DNA of 64,000 nt from Paracoccaceae bacterium (GTDB taxonomy: Bacteria > Pseudomonadota > Alphaproteobacteria > Rhodobacterales > Rhodobacteraceae). The position numbers and the translations under genes were made by a program. Position 1 is the first letter of the stretch; the number at the start of each line of letters is the position of its first letter. A model generated the notes under the pieces. It was not told the origin of the DNA. It saw only the letters and a list, made by a program, of their open reading frames with translations, and ran no database searches. Positions 56,800 to 64,000 of this stretch are shown piece after piece. The stretch is taken from NCBI GenBank assembly GCA_958296035.1, contig OY282431.1:744001-808000 (forward strand). Reading direction: 5' to 3'.

Positions 56800-57232
56800 T
56801 AGGCATGGGCAATAGTCAGAGCAGTTGGGTCACTTCCCAATACTTTCTTCTTCTCCCCTTCATTTGGCGGGCGGGAGGTTTCTCTACCTCTCCTATCAAA
56901 CACCAGGTCACGTCTTTATCCTTGGAGTTTGTCTCCGGTCTGATACAGGATCCTGCCTTTCCTGACGGCTCGGGCGACGGTGGGTTTTGCTGCCGCGGGC
57001 CAAGCGTTCGAATTATGGGGAACGGCGAAACCAGGGACACTGATTCTTTGAGCAGGCCAAGCCGGGCGTCAGGTTGTAGCAATCGGGCTTGCCAAGATTT
57101 TGGGGATGGGCTTCCGTCTGCCCCGGTCCGTCCCTTGCCTGCCTTGCAGCCCCGAGCCCGAGACCAGGGACCGATCTCATAAAGCCCTGACGGGACGATT
57201 TGCTAAAACGAAATCGGCTGGAATCCGTTCTG
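56800..57232. other. Gene-free stretch
   Basis: About 430 bp between the SulP pseudogene and the permease gene that converges on it. No recognisable gene. Confidence 0.35.
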
Positions 57233-58081
57233 CTAAACGGTTTCGCCAGGGTCCCAGGTTATAACAAGCTTCTCCAGAACCGAAACGATGGCAAATCCAG
57301 CAATAGCGATTCCCGACGCTGTCAGGATAGTGGCAAAAAGCCGAGGCGTGTCAAAGTCATACATGCTTTGAATCAACACGTAGCCAATGCCCTTGTTGGC
57401 GCCAATCCATTCCCCGACAATTGCGCCCAACACGCACATCGTTACCGAAATCTTCAGTGCAGAAAACACATACGGCAGCGCACCGTAGAGCCGAACATAG
57501 CGAAAGACTTCAGTCTTTGAAGCCGAAAGAACGTGCATCAATTCCAGGAGGTTCGGGCTGACCGCAGTAAAACCGCGGACAGCGTTGACAAGCGTCGGAA
57601 AGAAACAAATCAACGCCGCAACTGCAACCTTTGGTTCTATCCCATTGCCAAGCATAATCTTGAGGACCGGAGCAATTGCCACAATCGGAATTGTCTTGAT
57701 CAGAATTGCACCCGGGTAGTACATTTCCTGGATAATCTTGTTGTAGACGAAACTGATCGCAACTGCGATGGCAACAAAATTGCCAATCAAGAAGCCTAGA
57801 AAGGCTTCGGTAATGGTGGGCACCGCGTTCGACGCCAGCAGCGCCCAATCCCTGCGAATGGCTTCAACGACATCTATGGGAGAAGGCACAAGGTAATGAG
57901 GAATTCCGAATACGGAGCAGACCAACTGCCAAAATACAACGATCGAGGACAGTCCGATTCCACCCATCAGAGCCACGCGCAGGGGGCCTTCGTCAGGCAG
58001 CAACCGGGTAATCCTGTGTACTAGCCGGACTCCGGTGGCTGTTTCAGACTGACCTGCAATATTGACCACGTCCTGATTCAC
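57233..58081 (-). CDS. NitT/TauT-type ABC importer, permease (SsuC/TauC-like)
   Basis: A 282-residue permease with about six helices. Typical features are the HYLVPSPIDVVEAIRRDW N-terminal segment and the cytoplasmic loop with LMHVLSASKTEVFRYVRLYG. It overlaps the ATPase gene by 4 bp (ATGA). Family members import taurine, sulfonates, nitrate, or pyrimidine and flavin precursors. Confidence 0.92.
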   Translation of the reverse strand: MNQDVVNIAGQSETATGVRLVHRITRLLPDEGPLRVALMGGIGLSSIVVFWQLVCSVFGIPHYLVPSPIDVVEAIRRDWALLASNAVPTITEAFLGFLIGNFVAIAVAISFVYNKIIQEMYYPGAILIKTIPIVAIAPVLKIMLGNGIEPKVAVAALICFFPTLVNAVRGFTAVSPNLLELMHVLSASKTEVFRYVRLYGALPYVFSALKISVTMCVLGAIVGEWIGANKGIGYVLIQSMYDFDTPRLFATILTASGIAIAGFAIVSVLEKLVITWDPGETV

Positions 58082-58899
58082 CCCGCATCGAGCATCGACC
58101 GCAGCTGTGCCACCTGGGCACCAATTCTAGGATCGTCTTTCAAGTCCAGTGTCCTTTCTGAGGGAAGGTCAACTTCCATTATGCCTTCGATGTGGCTCGG
58201 ACGCCGGCTCATTACCACCACGCGCTGTGACAGGAATACAGCTTCGTGCAAGGAATGAGTCACAAAAACGATAGTCGTACCAGCCTTTCGCCAGATCTTC
58301 AGCAACTCGACATTAAGAGTATCGCGCACAAGTTCGTCCAAAGCACCGAACGGTTCGTCCATCAGCAGAATTCGGGGTTTGGTGACAAGTGCCCGGGCGA
58401 TTGCCACCCGCTGACGCATGCCCCCCGAGAGCTCAGCCGGCTTTGCGGTCGCAAAACCATCCAACTCGACCAGACGAAGGGCTTCCACGGCATCCATTGC
58501 CTGACTCGACGACTGCAGGTTTCGGGAGCCGACCTTGAACGGCAGCCGGACATTCTCCAGAACTGTCGACCAGGGCATCAACACCGACTGCTGGAATACC
58601 ATCGAGAATGTCCTTGCCCGACGAGCCATATCGGGGCTTTCTCCATAAATCAGGGCGCTGCCGCGTGTCGGCTTAATGATGTCGGCAATAACTCGAAGAA
58701 GAGTGGATTTGCCACAACCGGAGTGCCCGATCAGGGAAACGAATTCGCCCTGACTGACGTTCAGGTCAATGTTGGCGATGGCTTCAACCTTCTTGTTTCC
58801 GGAACCGAAGGTGACGTTAATCCCTGCCAACTGAATGGCCGAAGCGGCTGATCCCGCTTCGGCCCAATATTCGGGTTTTGGCTGCACCACCCGGTTCAA
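58078..58899 (-). CDS. NitT/TauT-type ABC importer, ATP-binding protein (SsuB/TauB-like)
   Basis: A 273-residue ATPase: Walker A GHSGCGKS, signature LSGGMRQR, Walker B ILLMDEPFGALD. The first 20 residues are an extra N-terminal segment. It overlaps the binding-protein gene by 4 bp and the permease by 4 bp, so all three are translationally coupled. Confidence 0.93.
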   Translation of the reverse strand: MNRVVQPKPEYWAEAGSAASAIQLAGINVTFGSGNKKVEAIANIDLNVSQGEFVSLIGHSGCGKSTLLRVIADIIKPTRGSALIYGESPDMARRARTFSMVFQQSVLMPWSTVLENVRLPFKVGSRNLQSSSQAMDAVEALRLVELDGFATAKPAELSGGMRQRVAIARALVTKPRILLMDEPFGALDELVRDTLNVELLKIWRKAGTTIVFVTHSLHEAVFLSQRVVVMSRRPSHIEGIMEVDLPSERTLDLKDDPRIGAQVAQLRSMLDAG

Positions 58900-59894
58900 T
58901 CGCGTTTGGTGCGAGGAACCGCTGCCAGGACTGATCCATCATGGACGTCGTCTGCGGTCAGGCTATCCTTGACCTCTCCCAAAGCTGCATAACGATCCAG
59001 GGTTTGCTGCCAGCGATCTCTAGAAACATTTGCAAATCCGGACTCCAGAGTTTCGTCCGTGTAAATGTACTCTTCAATGATAACGGCCAGAGACGGTGTT
59101 TCCTTGTCAACCTGCAATGCCGGAGCAAATTCCACAAGAATGTCAACTGCCTCGGCCTGATTGTCTGCGGTCCATGCCCAGCCCTTGTCGACTGCGGCCA
59201 TGAAGGCATTCAACATGTCTCCTTCGTTTTGCAGTGTCTCCTTAAGTGCGATGTAGTAGTTCGACTGAAACTGAAGGCCGTTGTCCCAGATCGACTGCGC
59301 ATTGTATCCGCCCGGATGATCTACAATCAATGCAATATCAGCAACATTTGTGGGCCAGGTGGCGACAATGTCTACCTGGTCTTGCAACAGTGCAGGAACA
59401 CGTCCCTGAACGTGAGTGATGTCATCCAGGGTCAGGCCCGCATTATCGAGGAGCACAGCAATCTGTGGTGCCGAGCTCTGGTTTGCGCCTACTCGCATGC
59501 CCTTCCAGTCAGCCACAGACGTGATGTTCTTCTCACCCAGCGAAAAGAATGTGAGCGGGGCTTTCTGAAAGGCAGCACCAAACGAGATAATCGGCAGGCC
59601 CTTGTCGGCGGCGTACATGATTTGGGGGGCATAGCCGATGGCGATTTCCGCGGTACCGCTCAAGACTTCCTGGATCGTGTTGGCGCTCGGGCCTCCCGGC
59701 AGAATTGTTACATTCAATCCGACCTCATCAAAGAATCCCTTGTTCAAGGCAATGATCTCACCGGCGGAAGCGGCGTTTGGTAGCCAGGCCAGTTGTAACG
59801 TTACATCCTTGCTGGCGGCCGACACTGGAATGGCAAAGCTGATGGCTGCTAACGCCATAGCCACCACTCTCAGCAGAGCTCTTGTAATTGTCAT
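58896..59894 (-). CDS. NitT/TauT-type ABC importer, binding protein (NMT1/TauA-like)
   Basis: A 332-residue secreted protein. The signal peptide MTITRALLRVVAMALAAISF is followed by AIPVSA and a cut near residue 26. The mature N-terminus VTLQLAWLPNAASAGEIIAL, then GFFDEVGLNVTILPGG, is typical of the NMT1/THI5-like family (thiamine pyrimidine, riboflavin, sulfonate or nitrate binding proteins). The frame reaches 59951, but ATG 59894 follows TAGGAGGAG and starts the signal peptide. It is 81 bp from the end of the sulfatase gene on the same strand, so sulfatase and importer may be one transcript. Confidence 0.9.
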   Translation of the reverse strand: MTITRALLRVVAMALAAISFAIPVSAASKDVTLQLAWLPNAASAGEIIALNKGFFDEVGLNVTILPGGPSANTIQEVLSGTAEIAIGYAPQIMYAADKGLPIISFGAAFQKAPLTFFSLGEKNITSVADWKGMRVGANQSSAPQIAVLLDNAGLTLDDITHVQGRVPALLQDQVDIVATWPTNVADIALIVDHPGGYNAQSIWDNGLQFQSNYYIALKETLQNEGDMLNAFMAAVDKGWAWTADNQAEAVDILVEFAPALQVDKETPSLAVIIEEYIYTDETLESGFANVSRDRWQQTLDRYAALGEVKDSLTADDVHDGSVLAAVPRTKRD

Positions 59895-59975
59895 TTTATT
59901 TCTCCTCCTAGTGTTGATTGGGGTTTGATCAGAGCGTTCTTGCCAAGCCATGCAGGCTGTATGTCCCGGCTTGGG

Positions 59976-62318
59976 TCATTCGGTCATCTGAACGGCTGCA
60001 GCTGTTTCGCTGGCTGACCGTTCGCCCGTGAAACGCAGCACGACTTTCTCTAGCAGCTTGTCACAAAACGCAAACGGTGCAAGATAGGCGCTGGTCACTG
60101 GCACACCTGTATCTCGTCCTACGTCAATACCCCAGAACGACTGGTGTATCGACACCTTCGGGATCTCGCCATCCGAAATGATTGTGTTTCCTACCAAAAT
60201 TACGACCGAACAACTTGCGTCAGGACGAACTCGAAGACGGACACTGCATTGCCGCATCCCGGAATCGACAGGAGCAGATACAACTTCCCTGTCCTCCATG
60301 CGAACGTGCTCGAAATTCATCCGTCCGTTCTTGATATAGAATGTATAGCCGCCTCTCGAGTCTCCAGCCGAAATGATCACCCCTTCGGCATCGGCGACAG
60401 GCGCCGAGAAATTCGCCTCGATGTACATCGATCTTTCAGCCGACGTTATCATGGTCGCTTGCGGCACATGGGCGGTGCCGGGGTACAAGCTGACCTCGCG
60501 GGCCGCCATTATGCCGTTGGGCTGGCGGAAGGTTATGATATCGACCAGTGTACGGTCATCAAGAGGAAATACGGAATTTGCGTGTGCCTCATGCCACCAG
60601 ATTTCTTGAAGTTCCTGCAACTTTTCCGGTTGCTCGGAGGCCAGATCCCGGCTCTCGGAAAAATCTTGGCTCAGGTCGTGCAAGCGCCACACATCATCGG
60701 CGTAATTGTCGCCCTTTTCGTGCTGTGACACAGCCTTCCAGCCACCTGCATAAACAGCCTTTCGTCCAAACATCTCCCAATGCTGAACGGTCCGCGTGGC
60801 GGGGGCGTCGGCCAGTCCAAATGTGTCTGCAAAACTGGCGCCGTCTACGGTTGCACCGGCGGGCGCGCCGGCTAGATTCAGCAGCGTCGGCGTAATGTCG
60901 ATTGCATGCAGAAACTGCTTGCGGACCGTGTCGGTTTCCTCCACAGATCCAGGCCAGTGCACGACGAGTGGCGACCGAACCCCGCCAAGTTCGACAAATT
61001 GCTTGTAACGACGAAATGGCGTGTTCCCGGCCATTGCCCAGCCCTGCGGATAGAATGCCGGACCTAGACGTCCACCGATTTGGTCCAGCCGTGGAAGCAT
61101 TTCACCAACCGATTCCGGTTGGCCCGAATAGGTCGTGTTGGTATCAATGGCGCCATGGTCACCACCTTCGCGGCTGGCACCATTGTCAGACATGACCAGT
61201 ACCAACGTATTCTCGAAAAGGTTGAGGCGTTTCAGCTCGTCGATCAGTCGGCCAATCTGATGATCAGAATGCTCAAGAAAGCCTGCAAAGCAGGCCTGGA
61301 GGTGGGCATAAAGGGTCTTGGCATCTGCATCCAAGTCGGCCCAGGCCGGAACTTCCGGATTACGCTCGGCGAGAACAGTCTCCTGAGGAACAAGACCAAG
61401 CGCCTTTTGTTTCGCCAGCCGGTCCTCGCGCGTCCGGTCCCATCCCTTTCCGAAGACGTCAATGTAAGGTTCGATATACTCCCTTGGCACCTGAAATGGC
61501 GCATGCGTCGCGCCGAAACAGAAGTTCATGAAGAACGGCGCTTGCGACCTGAAGCTGCAGTGTTCGCGCAAGTAGGATTTGGCGCGATCAACCAGGTCTT
61601 CGCTCAAATGGTAGCCGTCGCCAATTGGCGGTTCGACGCTGTGATTGTCTTCGATCAATTCCGGGGTGTAATGGTCGGTGCAGCCATACAGAAACCCGTA
61701 GAAGCGATCAAAACCGCGTTGCGTAGGCCAATTCCCAAACGGACCGGCCGGCGTGATCTCATGAGCCGGCGTAAGGTGCCACTTGCCGAGCATATAGGTT
61801 GCATAACCTGCTTGCTTCAGCAATTGCGGTAGCAGTTGCACATCGTCACGGATGGCGCCCCGACAGTTCGGAAATCCCGTATCCGTATCGGCAAGATTGC
61901 TCATTCCGACACTGTGGTGATTTCTTCCAGTCAGCAGACAGGCGCGCGTGGGCGAACAAAGCGGTGTGACATGAAAGTTGTTGTAACAAAGCCCGCCTTT
62001 GGCCAATGCATCAACGTTCGGGGTGCGAATCTCGGACCCGTAGCACCCGAAATCAGCCCAGCCGGTATCATCAAACAGGATGACAAGAATGTTCGGTGGC
62101 ACGTCCTCGCGCATGTCGGCGGATGGCCACCAAGGCACGCTTTCGGCGACAGTCAGCCCTATCTTGCCCTGAAAATCCTGCAAGCTTCCGCTCTTTGGTG
62201 CCGCCTGCCATAGGCAAGCATGTTTTGGATTTGGAACACGGCACCTAAACCCTCTTCCGACATGATGCAAGCGATCGACCCTTTCTCGGCAAGAGGGATG
62301 CGCAGCAGATAGGGGCAT
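59976..62318 (-). CDS. Cys-type arylsulfatase
   Basis: A sulfate-ester hydrolase of up to 780 residues. The FGE consensus is TPLCSPTRACLLTGR, with Cys121 becoming formylglycine. Calcium ligands include the Asp pair in ILFDDTGW (83-84) and later MSDNGAS. The block FQGKIGLTVAESVPWWP is the usual beginning of this large arylsulfatase subgroup. The real start is therefore likely downstream of 62318, perhaps the TTG at 62183 or ATG at 62114. No clear signal peptide is seen, so a cytosolic place is possible. It precedes the NMT1-type importer and depends on the FGE gene at 53.6 kb. Confidence 0.92.
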   Translation of the reverse strand: MPLSAAHPSCRERVDRLHHVGRGFRCRVPNPKHACLWQAAPKSGSLQDFQGKIGLTVAESVPWWPSADMREDVPPNILVILFDDTGWADFGCYGSEIRTPNVDALAKGGLCYNNFHVTPLCSPTRACLLTGRNHHSVGMSNLADTDTGFPNCRGAIRDDVQLLPQLLKQAGYATYMLGKWHLTPAHEITPAGPFGNWPTQRGFDRFYGFLYGCTDHYTPELIEDNHSVEPPIGDGYHLSEDLVDRAKSYLREHCSFRSQAPFFMNFCFGATHAPFQVPREYIEPYIDVFGKGWDRTREDRLAKQKALGLVPQETVLAERNPEVPAWADLDADAKTLYAHLQACFAGFLEHSDHQIGRLIDELKRLNLFENTLVLVMSDNGASREGGDHGAIDTNTTYSGQPESVGEMLPRLDQIGGRLGPAFYPQGWAMAGNTPFRRYKQFVELGGVRSPLVVHWPGSVEETDTVRKQFLHAIDITPTLLNLAGAPAGATVDGASFADTFGLADAPATRTVQHWEMFGRKAVYAGGWKAVSQHEKGDNYADDVWRLHDLSQDFSESRDLASEQPEKLQELQEIWWHEAHANSVFPLDDRTLVDIITFRQPNGIMAAREVSLYPGTAHVPQATMITSAERSMYIEANFSAPVADAEGVIISAGDSRGGYTFYIKNGRMNFEHVRMEDREVVSAPVDSGMRQCSVRLRVRPDASCSVVILVGNTIISDGEIPKVSIHQSFWGIDVGRDTGVPVTSAYLAPFAFCDKLLEKVVLRFTGERSASETAAAVQMTE

Positions 62319-62654
62319 ACCCTCCGACTGGAACTGTCAATTCACTAGCAGCTAGCCGTCATGCATGCTCCCAATAGGACAGGCTGGACTCGCGAAATTT
62401 CGCTGCACCATTCCGGATCTATTGATTGTGCCGTTTCTTGAAATGTGCTCCTGGCCCTTTCGAGGGTGCTGTAGAAGAGAGACGAATCCGGTAGTTGGCT
62501 GCCGGATTGCCGAGGCAAGCGAGGAGGACAATGTGGCCACCCAGATTACCTGCAGCGACGGTTGGAGTCGAATTTGACCGTATCTCCGGTGTTGTTCCTC
62601 TTCCGGGCCCAAGATCCGAGACCCAACCAAGACTGGCAGTATCATGAGGTGAAC
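62319..62654. other. Gene-free stretch
   Basis: About 340 bp between the sulfatase start and the end of the exporter gene. No recognisable gene. Confidence 0.35.
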
Positions 62655-63563
62655 CTATGACCGCCGATGAACCCGGCTTGCGGCTTCGAAAAAGATTGCC
62701 GCCAGTACAATGCTACCGCCGACAAGCGTGTTGGTGCTGGGGGCTTCATTGAAAACTACCCAGACCCAGATTGGTGCCAAAACGATTTCAGTCTGACTTG
62801 CGAAGGCGAGCGATCCCGCTGGAACAAATTTGGCTCCGTAGAGAAAGAGAATCATCCCGCACACCGTCAACAGACCGCCAGATGCAAGCGCAAACGCAAT
62901 GTCAGGGACAGGAGCAGAAATCAGCCCTCCCGACATGAACAAGCCGATCACAATGGTAAGTCCGGCGCCGATGCACCCGCCGGGCATCAGGTTAACATGT
63001 CTGCCCGACCGGGCAACCATGGCCATGCCGGCAAATCCGAAGGCGCAAAGCAGGGCAAGAAGCGGGCCGATCAGATTGCCGGCGGCGAGACGACCCAGTA
63101 CCATGATCGCTATTCCAATTGCCGCCGCCAGCATGGCACACATGGTCGGTACTGAAGGCCGCTCCCGGAACAGTAACCAGGAGCCGGCAGCAGCGATTAG
63201 CGGTGCCGAAGCGAGAATGAAGACCACATTGGCGACCGTAGTCTGCAGGAGTGCCAACACGAAGCTGACTCCTGCCAAGGCATGAAACAATCCCATGAGC
63301 AGGCCGCGAATTCCAGCAACCTGGAAGGCGTAGGCTATGCGGCCATGGCTGACAACTGCCACAACTGCAAGGGTTGCAACCAACTGACCGATGCTGCGCC
63401 AGAAGATTATCTGTGGTCCTGTTGCAACTTCGATCATGCGAACCATCAATCCCTGCATACTCCAGAATGTGCCTGCCAGTGCGACAAGGGCGATGCCGAC
63501 CCCCTGACCGGACCGCAACCCAGTAGGCAGGAGTATTCTGGGCACCCTTACCCCTTTCGACAT
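62655..63563 (-). CDS. EamA/DMT-family membrane transporter
   Basis: A 302-residue protein with about ten membrane helices in two EamA repeats (about 20-145 and 165-295). Landmarks are WSMQGLMVRMIEVATGPQII, then FWRSIGQLVAT, and in the second half VPAGSLAFASQTEIVLAPIW. The family exports or imports amino acids, metabolites or drugs; the substrate is unknown. The ATG at 63563 gives a polar N-terminal stretch. Confidence 0.9.
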   Translation of the reverse strand: MSKGVRVPRILLPTGLRSGQGVGIALVALAGTFWSMQGLMVRMIEVATGPQIIFWRSIGQLVATLAVVAVVSHGRIAYAFQVAGIRGLLMGLFHALAGVSFVLALLQTTVANVVFILASAPLIAAAGSWLLFRERPSVPTMCAMLAAAIGIAIMVLGRLAAGNLIGPLLALLCAFGFAGMAMVARSGRHVNLMPGGCIGAGLTIVIGLFMSGGLISAPVPDIAFALASGGLLTVCGMILFLYGAKFVPAGSLAFASQTEIVLAPIWVWVVFNEAPSTNTLVGGSIVLAAIFFEAASRVHRRS

Positions 63564-63814
63564 GGTCGAGATGTCTTCAACTGTACACCAACGGAGTTTT
63601 GCTTTGCTGGAATGTATTGACGCGATGGTTCGGAATTGATGCGGCCATCAATATTGTCGTACCTGCCAGAGACAACTCAAGAAACGCAGGAAAGGATCAA
63701 CAGCGAAAGTTTCAAAGCCAATTGGCAGGATGATGCCGGGATAAATTCAGCTTGTTGCTGTTTGGCTACGGAAGAGCTGCGCAATCTTGAGTATGCCACG
63801 GAGGTTGGCAGTTC

Positions 63815-64000
63815 CTAAGGAAAAGGCGCAGCGAGACTAGCTGCTGTACTCGTGGGTGCAAGTCCCACCGGCGCAATTCTCAGTTTGGCGCCGTAGTCAT
63901 ATCCGACAGGCGCAAGGGGCGACCCTGCGACCTGGCAGCTCGGAAGTAAGAGCCTTGGGAGGCTTGGGAGAAAAATCTCTCTCTTGTCTGGTCAGCCCGG
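63815..64000 (+). mobile_element. Probable group II intron 5' region, cut by the window edge
   Basis: The hairpin GTGGGTGCAAGTCCCAC (63852-63868) matches the group II intron domain I hairpins at 25796 and 40612. It is followed by GGCGCAAGGGGCGACCCTGC and TGGCAGCTCGGAAGTAAGAG-type sequence, of the sort seen in intron domain I. Its flanks differ from the other two introns, so it would be a different intron subtype. The 5' boundary is uncertain, and the ORF and domain V lie beyond the window. Confidence 0.5.

Noticed and set aside
58246-58851. Plus-strand frame of 201 codons inside the TauB-like ATPase
   Set aside because: Shadow of a strongly conserved ABC ATPase on the other strand.

Overview
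The window looks like a piece of an alphaproteobacterial chromosome. The evidence is gene order and gene type: fabA-fabB-fabI in one run, uvrC-pgsA-moaD-moaE, ubiA divergent from rsmE-gshA with a plant-type glutamate-cysteine ligase, a DsbD-type secreted protein divergent from yqgE, a family-4 uracil-DNA glycosylase overlapping moaB, and many binding-protein-dependent ABC importers. By eye the base composition is moderately GC-rich. Coding density is low for this group. Long gene-free stretches, several clear pseudogenes and many fragments of mobile elements suggest a genome that is decaying, for example a host-associated lineage. That lifestyle is an inference.

Layout. 1-3.2 kb: an IS630-type transposase tail, then the unsaturated fatty acid genes fabA-fabB-fabI (minus strand). 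3.6-6.9 kb: a broken FAD amine oxidase, a HEAT-like protein and a transposase scrap. 6.9-10.5 kb: a sugar-acid dehydratase, an S49 peptidase and a pteridine-reductase-like SDR. 11.3-13.9 kb: a DUF488 protein with a broken partner, and a GNAT acetyltransferase. 14.2-21.8 kb: the housekeeping core (uvrC, pgsA, moaD, moaE, ubiA, rsmE, gshA, plsY). 22-27.6 kb: an accessory region with an IS bounded by inverted repeats, a VapB/VapC remnant, a compact three-gene cassette around a proteasome-like Ntn-hydrolase, a group II intron 5' fragment, IS66 pieces and an IS1 tail. 27.6-31.1 kb: udg, moaB, the DsbD-like gene and yqgE.

31.3-39.9 kb is one minus-strand block: a SelA-like PLP enzyme, an amidohydrolase and a complete peptide/opine-type ABC importer. 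It probably takes up and breaks down a nitrogen-containing compound. 40.6-46.1 kb is a second mobile/accessory region: a shrunken group II intron with an intact domain V, fragments shared with the first accessory region, a 954-residue N6-adenine methyltransferase with a nuclease-like N-terminus, and a transposase tail. 46.6-53.2 kb: a 1-Cys peroxiredoxin, then a complete sugar-type ABC importer with an argininosuccinate-lyase-family enzyme inside the operon.

53.6-62.3 kb has a sulfur theme: a formylglycine-generating enzyme, a SulP transporter pseudogene, an NMT1/TauA-type ABC importer and a Cys-type sulfatase that the formylglycine-generating enzyme would activate. The window closes with an EamA exporter and what looks like the start of another group II intron running off the end.

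The best candidates for something undescribed are the proteasome-like cassette (24.1-25.4 kb), the lone methyltransferase/nuclease-like gene (42.8-45.7 kb) and the lyase-in-an-importer operon (47.5-53.2 kb).
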